Positions 26,833 through 41,000 are shown, numbered from the stretch's first letter. The stretch is DNA of 60,000 nucleotides from Apostichopus japonicus (GCF_037975245.1 NC_092564.1:17349484-17409483), one strand, 5' to 3'. Program-made: numbers and translations. The notes: a model not told the origin generated them from the letters alone.

Positions 26833-27046
26833 AAGATCCTCCTGCGAGCAGGAACTCGCGAAGAAGCCATCATTGGCTTATGAAAGCCGCAAGCTGACCG
26901 AAGTCAGTCTCTTAGATTCATATTTTAACGTCCATGATTATGAATTGTCAATTGTCAACAACTCTGTTACTGGACGACAAACATTAATCGTGGAGTGACT
27001 CGAACTCGGGGCCTTATGATTGAAAGGCACCGGCGTTAACCACTGA
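26833..27046 (-). mobile_element. tRNA-derived SINE, copy 1
   Basis: Read on the minus strand it begins with a tRNA-like head (CAGTGGTTAACGCCGGTGCC, then a box-B-like GAGTTCGAGTC). It continues with a body containing TTGTTGACAATTGACAATTC and GCCAATGATGGCTTCTTC and ends GCAGGAGGATCTTAAATA. It aligns over its whole length with the copy at 58992 in the opposite orientation. The first part of box A is lost in this copy. Confidence 0.85.
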
Positions 27047-28153
27047 TTCTGTGTTGTTTTGTTTTTTACCTTCAAAAAACACGTTACAGAGATGGGTTTA
27101 CAAAAAGTTTGAGATGTTTCAATGATTAAGTGAATTTTAATACGTGAATGTTCATTTTTCATAAATGGGTGTAGTCACTTACTAACCTCTTTTAATGATA
27201 CTCAAATGTTCCCATATTATATATATATATATTTTTAAGTATGCACTTCCTCGTGACAATTTAAACCAGTTACAAGTTAAACAAGTAAATATAACTGCAA
27301 CTGAAACTATACAAGCTGCCAATGTCCTTTTACTTTAAAAAAGAAACAACTCTAAACAGGATAATTACTCACGTCAAATACGAAAATAGTGTTTTTAGGA
27401 GGAAATCAGTGAGTGGAGGTTTCAAAAACTACTATCACTTTCTCGCCGGTCAGTATATTTAGGTATAAAGATAAAAACACAATGTCATAGCCAATCCGTT
27501 CAAATCAATGTACTTCCACATTGTAGGCCGACATAGTTATGTATTAATAGTACCGTAATAAATGGCATATACGTTATGTCATGGTCATATATGGAGGAGA
27601 AGGATGACTGGTGTGAGGGAGGGTGCAGTAGTGGCCGGGGAAGGGATAGAGACCAGCAGTCTCCCGATTCCGAAGCAATAACAAGCATATGATTTTGACG
27701 ATCGTTTTGCAGTATTAATATGTATACAGCACATTATATAGGCAACTTAGATAATTTTTCAGCATCACCATACCAACCATGACGATCCCCCTCCCCAACC
27801 AATACACTACCCCCCCCCCTCTTACTTGCCGCGAAGTGTTCAATTAGCCTACTCGAGAGTCGGTGGTAGAGCTAAACACTCACATACAGTACATTTTGAA
27901 ATAGTCAGCGGTCAAGGAAAGTCTTGAAATAAAATAAAATATCTCCACCGTTTATAGGATTTATATACCCTAGACATCCCCAGTGACAAATTGGCAAGGG
28001 GTAGGCCTATTTGGGATTACGCCTGCTTGTAGCCCTACAACAACGTTGTTAATGCAGAATAGTTTATACGCAAGTTACTAAGTTAACGTAGGCCTATAGA
28101 TACGTGTATAAATTTAAGAAGAAGTGGTTGTTTTGGTATGGCTATACACTTAC
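27047..28153 (-). other. Intron 1 of the TGFBR2-like gene, 5' end
   Basis: From the exon 1 donor (GTAAGT at 28148-28153) leftwards. It has a short (TA)n tract near 27218 and a poly-C run near 27813. No further feature seen. Confidence 0.55.
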
Positions 28154-28217
28154 CTAATAGAACATGGTAGTTACACAGATACTTCAGTGGACGCGTCATT
28201 TCCAAGATAAGAGACAT
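28154..28217 (-). CDS. TGFBR2: TGF-beta receptor type II-like, candidate exon 1 (start codon and signal peptide)
   Basis: An open frame ends in a consensus donor, CTATTAG/GTAAGT, in phase 1, exactly what exon 2 needs. Joined, the N-terminus from the second ATG reads MTRPLKYLCNYHVLLG then FIILLTSF. That is a classic signal peptide with a basic start, hydrophobic core and small residues before the mature LQCYDC. Two in-frame ATGs are plausible: position 28217 (MSLILE, A at -3) and 28199 (MTRP, G at -3). The second gives the cleaner signal peptide. The frame stays open further upstream to another Met, so the exon's 5' limit and UTR are not fixed. A TATATA motif at about 28330-28336 lies 110-140 bp upstream, which is weak promoter evidence. 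The splice to exon 2 over 22.8 kb is an inference from phase, donor quality and protein sense. Confidence 0.62.
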
Positions 28218-30311
28218 CTTCAATAAAAGAATATAAACGAATGATGATTTGTCGCGAAGGTCTACAAATTGACGAGACAAACAAAAAACTTGAACTCGGT
28301 CTTCTCTAGATAATTATTATTACTACTGGTATATAACAAGCCACTAACGTATACTCCGAGCAATGAACCACAAACACTACTACTACTCCTAGTAGTAGTA
28401 AAGTACTTCTAGTAGATATTTTCTCCGGGTCCTTTCTGTTTTCACAATATATACTTTAGTAAGCATACGACTAAGAAGAGTACTTCTTCGCTGTCTGACG
28501 TTTAAAGAGTGACTGTAAGAACCTGGACACTGCTATGAGTGAGTGTGTTGTCTATGGTGATGGTAAACGCACGACGAACAATTCTCAACACATGCATATA
28601 GTCGGGTAAGTACTCGGCAGTGTATACCGCTGCCGGAAAGAATACGAAATAGGCGGCTTCCCGTTCTGACCAAGAAAAAAAAACCTTTATGAAAACAATC
28701 GCATGGGAAAGTTTCAAAAAGTATCGGTCATCTTTTTTCCTCGTAGTGGAGATGACGAGGATAAGCGATTTCACAGTGAATCTATTTTTTTTTTTTGGTC
28801 AACGTCCAAATCAGAATTTCCTGTGTAAAGGATTATCGAGTGTATACTGAAGGTATTAAAGGATATATTGAGCTATTTCTTCACCTCTGTCTGCACCTCT
28901 CTCTCTCTCTCTCCCTCCACTTCGTAGGTACAAATGAATTCTCTCCTCCCTGATACAGTTAGTATGATTATCTCTCTACCTGCCCTGTTGCAGTCTATTT
29001 TCTTGCGGTTTCTCTGCTCCTCGAATTGGGCAGTTCTTTTTTTTTCGAAGTAATTAGCGTCACGATAATATAACTAGCTCTTAACCTTCACTGATGGGGT
29101 GCTTTGATCGAATGGATCACCGGAGAGTATACGGTCAATGTCGAACGCTTATACAGCAAAGAGTCTCCGGTAAACTTCACACGAGGCAAAGGAACTCTCT
29201 TTTCTGGGTTATGTAAATAAACTTTTACTCAGTAGTTCAAATACTCTCCTCCTTTCTTTTCTATTCCTCGCTTTCCACTTTTTCTTCCTTACTCTCGTTC
29301 ACTATATCATTTGCTTTATCAATACAACCTGCTGTTGTTCTACTCCCTTACACTTCTACTGTTACTAATAGGAATAATATTCCGTCATAAAATTGTTGAT
29401 ATTTCTATCAAACTTTTTTATGAGTACAATATGTTACCCTTTTCTTGAAATGTACGTGACCTTCACATGAATCATAGTTATACGTCAGCTATACGCGTAA
29501 CCCCTTTCCTTCTTCTGTACCTTCTTGTCATAAACAGCCGCATGTGGAGAGATATCGCGCGAAGTTCGTGCACTTACAGCTAACAGTGTAAGGAACCTCG
29601 CTATAAGGTTAAACAAGAAATGTAACCAAACCCACCAGTACACGGGTATGAGAGCAGTGAGTAAGAGTTGATGAAATCGACTCTGTTTGCTCGGATTGAC
29701 TCTATAAAATATGAATATTTACACCACTGGAATAAAACACTTGTAAGTTTCAGTTAAAATGTAAGCACGTCTAATATCCGAAACGAGCACTGGCCGAAGT
29801 AGAGGTATAAGAACGATTGCGGTAAAAATAGCCGATTTCAAGAGTTTTATTAGTGTTTCGGACACACTCGTACTCCTCCTGCACAGTAGTTAGTACGGTG
29901 AACGAAAGTGAAACTGGCGTGACGGGTGATTGGCGAGTAAATTCATACGCATGCTCTGTTTGAAGATTGTCACGGCTTCGCGACTTCGTAGAAGTACAGC
30001 TCAACTTTGTGAAACCAACATCGAAATTGAGACTGCTTGCTTGACGATAGCTGCATCAAGCTAACAGCATCCATGTTTGAACCTGCGTTTGCTGATTTAG
30101 ATGTTTTGTCATGGAAAGGGCGTAGCCTATATAGACAATGCGCACTGTTATTGGGAATATCTAGCATACAGCCAATACATATATATGCTATAAATGTATA
30201 TACTATATGTATAGGCTATATATACATATGCAATATGTAGGCTATACAGACTATATATGCTTCATATAATTTATATTTAGATATATAAAGATATATATAT
30301 ATATATATATA
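28218..30311. other. Upstream region of the TGFBR2-like gene
   Basis: Would hold the receptor's 5' UTR and promoter if exon 1 is right. A TATATA motif lies near 28330 and a (CT)n run at 28896-28914. No other coding sequence recognised. A 35-codon minus-strand frame starting MDAVSLMQ near 30074 has no identifiable family. Confidence 0.4.
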
Positions 30312-30866
30312 CAGGTGCGTATCCAGGGGGGGCGTTGGGGGCGCGCGCCCCCCGGGTAAGAAAAAGAGAAGAGAAAAAAAAAGAGAAGGAAAAAAGAGGG
30401 GAAAAAAAGAGGAGAAGGAGAGGAAGGAAGGGAAAAGAAAAAGAAGAAAGAGAGAAAAAGGAGAAAAAGAGGGAGTAAAAGCAAAACGCGAAGACACCGG
30501 GAAGAGAAAAAGGAACAGTAACATCATTACAGCGCTGAAGGGTAGCCAGTGACGGATCAATGATTTCGTAAAAGTGTGACTCACCTTACCCCTTACACCG
30601 ACAACTCCATTTTTTGACGTTTCCATTTTCCTCTCTCACTAATGATCTATATATATATATACTATTATGGTCTATCATAACGCGTGTGTAGAATTGTGCT
30701 ATGAAACCAACTGTGGCTGGTCTTGAACTCGACCGTGTCGTCGGGGAACATGAGGCATTTTGGGATGGGGGCGACCGCCCGCCCCCCCCCCCCCCCCATT
30801 CAGCATTTTTTAAATGATATCGATAAGTAATTTCAAAATGGAAAGTGCTTAGAGGCAACTTACAAG

Positions 30867-31025
30867 GCCTGGGAAGTGTCATTTCCAGCGATCTGGGACA
30901 CATTTTCGGCCAAAATTTGCTTGTACGCTTCGCGCTAACAAATGGTCCTGGGTAGTGCCATTTCCAGCGATCTGGGAGGCATTTTCGGCCAAAATTTTCT
31001 TGTACGCTTCGCGCCAACCTATGGT
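30867..31025. repeat. Two tandem 80-bp units inside the TIR element
   Basis: CCTGGG.AGTG.CATTTCCAGC through ATTTTCGGCCAAAATTT and TTGTACGCTTCGCG occurs at about 30868 and again at about 30947. Related single copies lie near 31640-31737 and 32347-32447, so the unit is a mobile building block in this block. Confidence 0.8.
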
Positions 31026-31428
31026 GGCGCTACGCTTAGATAATTTGCCTACAGGATTCGCCCCTCCCTTGGCAAATTCCTCGCTACGCGCCTGTTCGAA
31101 TTTGTAACGCAAACAGCAGATATCACATCATATCAGTGAGCATGAAAATGGCGTTCCAGGATGAAAAGCCTCAAAACTGTCCGACTTGCCTGAAAATATA
31201 ACCAAAAATTCAACGTGCTCATGTCAATATCATATAAGCAAGCATCGGTTATTACATCGCATGCCATCATGTACCGTACGGTCCGTTAAAATTGCGCAGT
31301 ATAACGCGGGATGCTAATGTAAACAACGACATGTCTCATGTAGATGTATAAAAAGCATGGAGGTCCAATTATGTCAAAACTCTCTTTTACATTAGTAATG
31401 GCGAATTAGGGCCTGCACCTCCGCCACG

Positions 31429-31803
31429 CAGTGGCGGAGCGTCCATTTGGTCAGGGGGGCCGATGCCCCCTGACGGACTCAAGTGGACTGCTGGCGCCTT
31501 TTCAGCTCTTTACCACTTTTGAATTATTCTAGATTATTGACTTTTTTATTGCGCTCTCATCTACTTATTGACATTTGTCACATTTTGTTGGTGTAATTTG
31601 GCGATGACACCTTATTCTTCGTTTATCTGCAAATTAGCCAGGCCCGGAAAGGGTCATTTCCTGCGATCTAGGGAGTATCTTTACTCACAAATTTTCTGTA
31701 CGCTACGCGCCAACCAGTGGTGGCGCTCCGCTTAGATAGTGTCGAAAGCGCCCCTTCAGACCATTCTCGCCACTCCTGACCAATACCCCTAGCTCCGCCA
31801 CTG
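31429..31803. mobile_element. MITE with CAGTGGCGGAGC inverted repeats and 8-bp flanking repeat
   Basis: Begins CAGTGGCGGAGCGTCC and ends TAGCTCCGCCACTG. Flanks are CCGCCACG on the left and CCGCCGCG on the right, a 7/8 match target duplication. It carries the TACGC.ACGCGCCAACC..TGGTGGCGCTCC motif internally. It is non-coding and nested in the larger element. Confidence 0.72.
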
Positions 31804-32489
31804 CCGCCGCGCCTCCTACGCCTATGTGTGTAGTGTTCGGTTTCGGAAATATCTGCTATTTTTTCATTTCCTTCAACCAAGTTTTATAATAGCCGTTATA
31901 ACAGGTTTTAATATTTGTACACCAATAAATTAACTGTGTCTGAATTTTCGAAAATTTCTGACCAACATTCTACGTCACACTTCCCTCTACTCGTGCAATT
32001 TTGACCGGTCTGTTAGGGGTTGAAGGAAGTTTTTTCTATATTGGTTGTCCATAGATGAAATTTTGTACAAGATTATGGGTATGTTTTGAAGTGAGTTTAT
32101 TCACGAGGAATGTGAATTTTCAAATTCTGAACAAATATGGGGCTTAAAACCTTGAAAAGTGGGGCTGACGGGTATTGTGGGCCGCGACGTAGAATCACCT
32201 ACAAAAGCAAAGACCCACAGGAGATGCGATCAGGTCGAACATGATGTGTGCCGGGTTGACAATCTTCAAAAAGGTTATGGATGGAAAAAAAAACTATTAG
32301 GAAATACTTGGTTCTCAGGCAAAAAGTGTACATCTGGTTGGTCATTTCAAGCCCGAGAAGTGCCGTTTCCGGTGATTCTGGGGGGTTTCAAAACCAGAAA
32401 TTTTCTTGTACGCTGCGCGCCAACCGATGGTGGCGCTCCGCTTAGATAGTAATTCGCGCCCCCCGGGTTTGAAAATCCTGGATACGCGC

Positions 32490-32590
<101 letters not shown>

Positions 32591-34186
32591 AAACATATAT
32601 TTATGGTTAGGATCAGTAGGGCAACAAAGGTCGAAACCCAATAAGACTTCAAAACTTTTAATTCGTTGTAAACATGTTACTTGAGAACACAGAATTCTCA
32701 TGATTTCCTGTTGTTTTGCGTTGAAGCTTCGCGTCACGAGCAAAATGTATACTTGGCGACGTGAAATGTACTAAGTAACTTTTGTTAGTCCAGCCATTGT
32801 AACTGTCAATTTCTCGATAGTTGTAAGTGGGATATAGAAGAGCAAACATGTATTCGTCTGACTGTTGCAAGAAATTTGTTTTAGACACAAGCTATATTTT
32901 TTATTCAACAGACAAATACACTTGATTTTCTTTCAACGGTTGGTGCTACATTTTACAACCATATCATTTTGTTTTGTGACATTTGTCGCAGTAAATGTTA
33001 ACGTCACCTGCAGCACCAGTCGCACTCCCACCCCTCCCACCCCTGCTGACGGCCTGTTCACAAAAGCTAGAGTAATATAAACAGGATAGAATTCAAACTA
33101 AACAATCACCATTGTATCCTTGGATGATGAAGATGTTTCTGATGAAACCACTGTTCCAAAACGGCCTAACTGATGAGAGGTCCTGTTTGACGTATCTCTT
33201 TCTATCACAGAGTTAAGACTTGAAACAAGTCAAAAACTGAAATCACTGAGTCACGTAGGCTACTTGTTATTGCATGTCTTTTAATATTTTTATTACTCAT
33301 TCCGGTTTTTTGTTTATTGTCTTTGATATAGAAGTGGTACTTATAACTGTTATTACAATTGCCATAACAAGAATTATGACCAATTTTAATATAACCTTAC
33401 ACTGCAACTGTTGTTTTGAGCAAGAATACTGCTTGTATATACTTCCCCAACATGATAACATGAAAACAACGACAAAGGTAAAATATGAGTATCCACATTC
33501 CAGTAACACTATGTGACATGAAAAGCCCAGACGGGAAAACAGGACCTTTTTTTTCCATTCTTTAGCTCTCTTGAGATGTTATCCATCAAAGGCATGTTCT
33601 GTGACATTAAATAAAGATCGATTATAAAGTATGTTTCTCCTCCTATCGTCTCTCCATATAAAGATACGTCCGACACCGAAACGCAAACCAAGACAGAGAA
33701 TATCGATGAGCCACTTTGATTCCCCAGAGATACGACAACCCATAAAGGCCATTGTATAGTACCTGCTATATTTCTGGTAATGGCAATAAATGCCAACCAC
33801 ACACTAGCATGCATGGATATCTCAATTCGTCCGTTAAAACAAGTTTCGTTTGTCGGACGACCAAAAGGAGGCGCTTGATTGGTCAATGATTATTAAATGA
33901 CGATTTTTACAAAATATTGAAATAAACAGTGAAGAGAATCGAATGGTACAGTGTACATTCAATGTTGAAGTTGACAGTGTCCGGAATTCAGTAGATTTCA
34001 TCCGTTAATTGTTTTTAGTGAAAATTGTAAGTTTGTTTTTCGTTTTAAGTTTGATAATGTACACGACAAGTTTGGATTATGGTGATTATAAGAACGTCTT
34101 ATTATAGCGCAGAATAGACAAGCTTCAATTAGCAAATCAGATGCGGCCACAATGTTAATACACACTTCGAGGCAACTTTCTCTGAT

Positions 34187-34378
34187 CATCATAAAACATA
34201 CATACACATGGGAGGGGAACATTCTCTTAACGTCACCCAACAATCGGTAACCATGCCACCGTAGTAAAATTACAACGTGCGCACTGAACTTCAGTGCTCA
34301 TCATAAAACATACAGAGGGGAGAAGCACCATTCTCTTAACGTCATCTCACTGTTTGTAACCGTAGTAAAGTTACAAGC
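34187..34378. repeat. Diverged tandem duplication, about 108-bp period
   Basis: CATCATAAAACATAC, followed by CATTCTCTTAACGTCA and later GTAGTAAA.TTACAA, occurs twice (from about 34187 and about 34301). Confidence 0.8.
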
Positions 34379-35320
34379 AAGACTAATGCTCGGCCTATCC
34401 CCCCCCCCTCCCCCACACGCAAACACCACTCCCACCGTGCTGCATTCCAGGGTAAACCAGTAAAAACCTTGTTCTTGATAGACTTCGTTATTACACTCTT
34501 TCACATTTTTGAAAGATTACCTGTCGTTCTTGTGAACTGTCGATCTATGAACACACACACACACACAGTAGTAGTATCATGGCATATATTTATTCCGTTC
34601 TCATGTAGAACCTGACGGAAACTATTTGGAAGCAGAGGATCATTTGTTTTTGCCTGTGGAGGAGTTATAATATGCACAATTACCGCAAATACAAAGGAAA
34701 TGAAGCCCCGACCTGTCAACTATCCAGGAATCAATAATTTTTGTATTTGAGAAAGAAAGACGTAATTCAGTGAGTGGGTCCTCCTATATAAGGATCTATA
34801 TTTAAACAGTCTGATTTAGGCCAGACGTATTATCATTATTAAAGTACCACTTCGGTCGGTCAAAATTGAAATATGCAAGTAAATTAGCAGTTCTGCTACT
34901 GCACTAAAAGGTGAAATAACACGTCCTGTTAGCATGTTACTTCACGAACATATGAATTTTAATGTTTGGGTAAAGTTTTGTCTGGCAACAGCAGAATATC
35001 CGACACTTATCCGATGGCCAAATGAATTGGGTTTATCGTTTTCTCTAAAACACTGTGCAACAATTGTGTCCCACAGAAGAAAATAAAAAATGTTAAAGTA
35101 AATGTATTTCGATCAAGATTCGAATTAATAGTACAGTGACTGCTATACGAACTTTCCAATTGTTTCAGATTTCAAGGACGAGTGAACAATAAATATTATC
35201 GAGGAAAGTTGACCTTTGCAATGAGCATCTCCCATGATGTCAACCTATATGATTAACTTTGTCAGCTTTCGTCAAACGTGTTCAAATACTTCGTATATAT
35301 CTCTCCTCAATACCTTATTC

Positions 35321-35400
35321 CAGCGGTTCTCGATGGGTGGCCCACGGGCCATATCCGGCCCATGAAGTATTTCAATCCGGCCCGAGAAATTAAACATCGG
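35321..35400. mobile_element. hAT-like transposon terminus
   Basis: CAGCGGTTCTCGATGGGTGG followed by CCCACGGGCC and CCGGCCC. The CAGCGGTTCTC start is the typical end of many hAT (Charlie/SPIN-like) elements. No opposite end or transposase was found nearby. Confidence 0.45.
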
Positions 35401-37255
35401 CCAACAAGCTTGCAATTATCGAGAATTATCGAGAAAATTCATCGACATCGTTTCAAAAAGTTGCAAATCACATACCACCAATTATGTCTTTATCTAATCT
35501 TTAGTCTTTATCTAAGCACACTCCATTTTACAAAAAAATTCTCAAGGGGTCGGGCCACCCCTCACCTGGGTGACATAACATCTTATACCCCCCCCCCACC
35601 CTTTCCCAGCAGTTGTAATCACACATTTAGAATGTGCGGTATCTAGTTGTGTGAATGTGTGAATGTGTGAATATAACATGACTTAGAAAGATACAAAGTT
35701 ACAACCTACCACAATATGAATTATTTACGGACACCAGTAAAGACAGAGAGAAGAGAAGGAGCTTGAAAACAATTATACTCACTGATGACAATGAAGCTTT
35801 ATTAAGTTAACTTTGAACTAGCCACCAATAATACACTGTACACAATTTTATGGCGTTAAAATTAATATGCTTAATTTGATTTTCGCTTAAACTTTTAACT
35901 TTTTACAAATAAAGGCGAGAAAGGCAACTTAGAAATTAAGTCACTGCTGAAAAAAAAGACGCATAAATTAGTAGCAGAAAAGCATCGCTGATACATCGAA
36001 CCTTAAACACTAATAACAACGCGAGATATACGTCATCAATGACGTCATAATGCTGATACAAGGAGTGACCTCACATGATGAAGTAAAGAGATGTAACTTG
36101 ATGACGCTATACCGTGAAGCAGCACGCACAGATAGATAGGGTTGGTTACACATCGCGGTTAACCGACCCTGTGAACCCATTACAGATAGGCACATACACA
36201 AATTTCACTAGAACATTAATATTAAAACTCGTGCTATGTGAGGGTTTTTTTTTTCTTTCTTCAGACTACATCACATACGAATGTATACAACCGTGAGAGG
36301 TTAAACAATTTTGGTTACTTCTGACCCGAGCTACCGGTAGCTCGCTATTAAAATTGGCAATTCTGGCTACAACAAAGTTTCATGATGATTTAGCAGGAGA
36401 GAGATATAGGCACAACATGTACGTATATGTATTATGATGAACAACGCAAATCTTGCCCATGAGGGTACAGTGATACACATAATTACTAGACCACCCCACC
36501 CCATAACTTCCCTCTCCCACCGTCACCCCACTATGGCTTCGTGATATCCATACCGAGCTGACAGGCTTTGCTGAAAGGTTAGTCGACAAAACGCACATTT
36601 AACAACAAACATGATTTTAACAACCTACTACATGAGTTGATAACTAATTGACTTACACTGCTATCAACCAGCGCTATATCAAACATAATCGTATAAAAGC
36701 GAAGTTATCTTTAACGGTATATATTGCTGACAAAATAAAATGAAATTCTCAAAAACAGTGATTACCGTCACAAACTAACACCAAATAATTTGTATAAAAA
36801 GGAAAGGGGGAAAAAAGTGTGAAAGGGAAGTTTAAAATCTTACTCGTGCCCGTCAAATTTCTTATTCAATTTTTTTTTTAAATTTTTTATACAAGGTGAC
36901 CAATGCTACATACAGTAACACGCTAACGATGACTTGCCAAACAGAATAAACGGAATATTGCACGAAATGAGGCAGTGTTTTAGAAGATCCGATATGACGT
37001 CATGATGACATCACCATGTCGCTATTCCTACTCAAATACAATGTCATCTTTAAAATCCTTGTAGTGCTTGAAAGTCAAATTTCTGAATTCTTGATGTTCT
37101 TTTAAATTATTCAAAACAACACTATAAAAAAAAAACTCGGAAACCAGGCTTGTAAAATACCTATAACACCACCACTAGCCAAAACGCATGTGTGATTGGT
37201 CAATGTCATCTCCGATTTCTATGAATCACATTTTGAATGGTCAATAATGAGATAT

Positions 37256-37293
37256 TATATATTTATATATATATATACATATACATATATATA
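37256..37293. repeat. (TA)n microsatellite, interrupted
   Basis: Short TA and TATACA-rich tract. Confidence 0.9.
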
Positions 37294-38024
37294 TTTCTAA
37301 CGATTATTATCATTATTTGCTAGGCCATATAAACACAGCTGGTAATCCTCAATTAAACACTATATAATACTACCATAAGTACTTTATTGCGAGAACGATC
37401 CTCAATGAATTGCAGCAAAGTTGACGGATATTTGTAATTTAATTGTCATCAAAGGTTACACATGCAGACGGACCTCGCGCACTCAAATACCCAAGGTCAA
37501 ACATTAACCTAGTCACAACGGGACTCTATATCCAGCGATCCATACCTTTGATAATCATCTCTTTAAAGAAAATCGCGTCTTGTGTTATAATTGTTTTGCC
37601 TGAAAATTAATCTTCTCAAAACATTTGCTCTACACCTCAAGGACAATTATTACCTTTATTAAAACACTATACCAGTTTGAACCATCACTAAGTGGTTTTG
37701 TATTATGGATATTATACACATAGCTATAGTTGCTAACATGATAATTCTGAATATGATATAAAAACATAAATGCATCTTTCATAAACCAACCGAATATTTT
37801 CATCAAGACTATATAATATGAGCTCCTCATTTGTTACAAACTCCAGTGACAAATCATACCCTACTATGTTCATTCTGTCTGTGGAAGCAAGGGCAAGTTT
37901 TTAGTCAAGCAGTTATCTTCATTCTCGCAAAACAGCCCTTGAACCCCCATCTCCTTCACTCTGTATCCTCTCACCCTCCTCTGCCAACTGGAACTGCAGA
38001 ACCCCCCACCCATACGTGTAGGTT

Positions 38025-38082
38025 GGCTTCAACGACCCCAGGGCTTCAACCCTCCCTTTAAAACACCCTGGATCCACCCCTG
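38025..38082. mobile_element. TIR-element end fragment
   Basis: CAACGACCCCAGGGC followed by CACCCTGGATCCACCCCTG. It shares the CAACGACCCCAGG core with 8172-8184 and has a terminus like the CCTGGATACGCGCCTG ends of the 30-32 kb element. Confidence 0.4.
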
Positions 38083-41000
38083 ATGAAGGACTGATACAGC
38101 TTTTGAAATCGACTGGTCACTAAGAAACATCTGATGTACATATCCGGATACACATCAGTTAAAATTGCAGATATATCCTTCTAGAGCATGGACATATCTT
38201 TTATACCATGGCCATTCCGTTTTAAGCTCGCGGACACAACCCTTTTTCTTTTTACATCTGCATTAAGTACATCATATATGGTGAGCCATTCGATGTTCTA
38301 TACGGAATGCCACAAATAACATCCCGTTACCCCTACCCACTAGTGACTGGGCTGTGTTCATGCTTCGTCGCAAGCCATGCGATCAATCTGAGAAAACGTT
38401 ACTCTTATCGCATCTCTTTGACTATAGGTTGAAGTTCAAAGACGCTTGCTTACTGACTGGCCAAATGGCGAATAATTGACTTCCTGAATGTGTTCAAATG
38501 TCACACTCCTACGATACTAATAGCCTTAAAGGTAAAGAGAAGAAACTTATGCTTGACCTGATTTTCAGGTTAACGAGGTCATTATCACTCGGCGGCCATT
38601 AAGATCACAGCTACCTGATAACCACGTCTATGTTCGGATATTACGGGATTAGCGAAAAACACGATGCCAATTTAGAATAAAAAAAAGAATGGGTATATGC
38701 ATGTGCCACCGTTTTTTTGCGATAAAAATAGTAAATGGGTAATGGAGAATGTCATATAACTTAAATACACATGTGATATTTCTCTACCACACTTCCTAGT
38801 ACTCCTAGATGTGGTACCACGAAGGGAGGGATGGACCAATGGGGTATCAGGTTTACTGTAGGAATGGTAACACAGGATAAGAATGATGTCAATCTTTATC
38901 TGTCAGAGATTTCTAAAATCATTACTTCCAGGTTTGAATAAGAAAAGAATGACAGTCTCATCATAATTTTACTGTATGTGTGGTTACTCATGGTGACATT
39001 ACGATGACATCAAAAGTGGGAACATAGACAACCCACAAATATCTTACCTCTTGCATAAAGAAGAGCTTGAGTATGTAGGCCTAGAAGTTGTCTCTCTGCA
39101 TGAGCAGTTACTCATGAGTCATAATGATATCAAATTTAAGAATCAAGATTATTGTTTACGTCTTTATATCACTTCATATTAATATGATGGGTTGGCCAGG
39201 TGGGGGGGGGGGGGCGGGGAGGGAGAAAGGGGGCACCGTAGGTGCTAAACACTGGCTCCTCAATTGCTATAACTTCATTTAAAGGAAACCATTGCATTTG
39301 GGACCAAATTTTCCTTCTCTACGATGACTCATTCAAGTTTGGAGCGAATCGCTGACAAAGCAGCTTTTGCATCCTTTGAAAAACATTTTGTAACTTTTCC
39401 TAGCAAATCCTGTTCCACACTTCCCATTAGTACCTCGATTACTTGTGACTCAACGGGGATGTGTAATCACACTTTTCTTAAACTTTCTTATAAAACGTTA
39501 CAATGAAACAGAAAATATTTAAAGACTCATCCAGATCACTTGCTACGGACAGCTCCAGCAATAGAAATGTGGTTATCAAAGAGAGGAAGAAGAGAGGAAG
39601 AGAAGAAGAAACAGGAAAGCTTTACCAAAAGCATTACACATCATGCCAACTTTCAACCAATCCTAGGTGGTGGTATTAACCTGTCTTTCAAAAATGTCCT
39701 TCCTAACATACACAACACATTAGTACTGTTAGTGAGAGACCCAAATGTAAACGATGCTATTGGCTATTGAGCTGCGATGAAAAACAAACAATTAAGACAA
39801 TGCAACCACCCTGGCAACCTCAGGATACTAGGAAAAACATCTCCCCCCCCAAAAAAAAAAAAATTCAAGGTGAAATATAAATTTGAAAGATTGTGGACAT
39901 TTTCTTCGGAGACTGACTATGGGAACAAATCTTGTCACCTGCACATTTCCCCCACTTTTATTCTGGTTTGAAGGGCCATCCAGGAATGCATCCATCTTGA
40001 TTTTAAACTTCTACAGAATTCACCCGAAATAATAAATCTCAAGACTGATTCGGTTGACTATCTACGGAGGAAGTATCCAAGTTGTTTCTCTCCAAGTACA
40101 GAAAGAAATTCCTGCATCCAAACACAGTGCCATTTCTCTTATATCGAAACCATTGTAGTTGATGGCTAAAAAAATCAGAACAATATCAGACCTCTCCCTA
40201 CGACAATAAAAAACAGGTTTTGATTAATGTCTACTTCACACAAGGCAAACACATCCAGCAGGATTCATCTCACCCTCCTGATAGAATAGGTCGACCCCAC
40301 CATGTCACTAAAGTAACCCTGTTTTGATTTGGAGGCACCTAACTTGAAACAACAATCAAATCTGGCAAAAATTATACACTCCGAGGTCTTTAAAGTAAAT
40401 AAACTACACTGGTAATCACATTCTTCGATAATATTGCCTATGGTAATTGTTTGCTGTTACTTTTCAAGTATTGCCGAGATTAGGCTGGATTTTGACTCTT
40501 AACTTTGATAAGTGTCGGGATGATGGAATGTTATTCCTCAACATTACTCTCAGACAGAAAGACAGTATAATAAACTTAAAAAAAGAGACATGAAAGATGG
40601 GGTTGTCACTGGAAGTAGACAAAACTGAGTTTCGTTTGTTGTAACAGGCTCGTGGAATGCTAGTCGAGACCCCCATAAATAACTAAATTAATATCTGCCT
40701 ACTCTGACTAACCCCTCTTCACCATCCTCCTACATACCCCCCGCACCCCCCCAAAAAAAAGAAGAAAAAACCCACAGTATTACTATTTAATTCATTTCCC
40801 ATTTCAGTTTAGTTGGCACCATTTCCCCTCAAATATCAAGAAATTACTGTTACAATTGTAAATCCAGAAAATTTGCCCTTCTTTTGCACAATTCAACAAC
40901 TTCACAGTTTCACTTGAAAGCATTATTACTTGAATGACAAAGATATATGTTGAACACGAGTGCCTGTAAATCGCTACAACCATTGAGCGTGACAAGAAAA

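Noticed and set aside
30216-30626. 136-codon minus-strand frame rich in Phe, Leu and Ser
   Set aside because: Explained by the polypurine tract 30358-30480 and the TIR element.
37025-37118. Minus-strand stretch after a strong acceptor (TTTTTTTTTTATAG), frame VVLNNLKEHQEF onward
   Set aside because: The acceptor phase does not fit the last known SNX4 exon (direct joining gives CCFE then stop); 29 codons can be open by chance.
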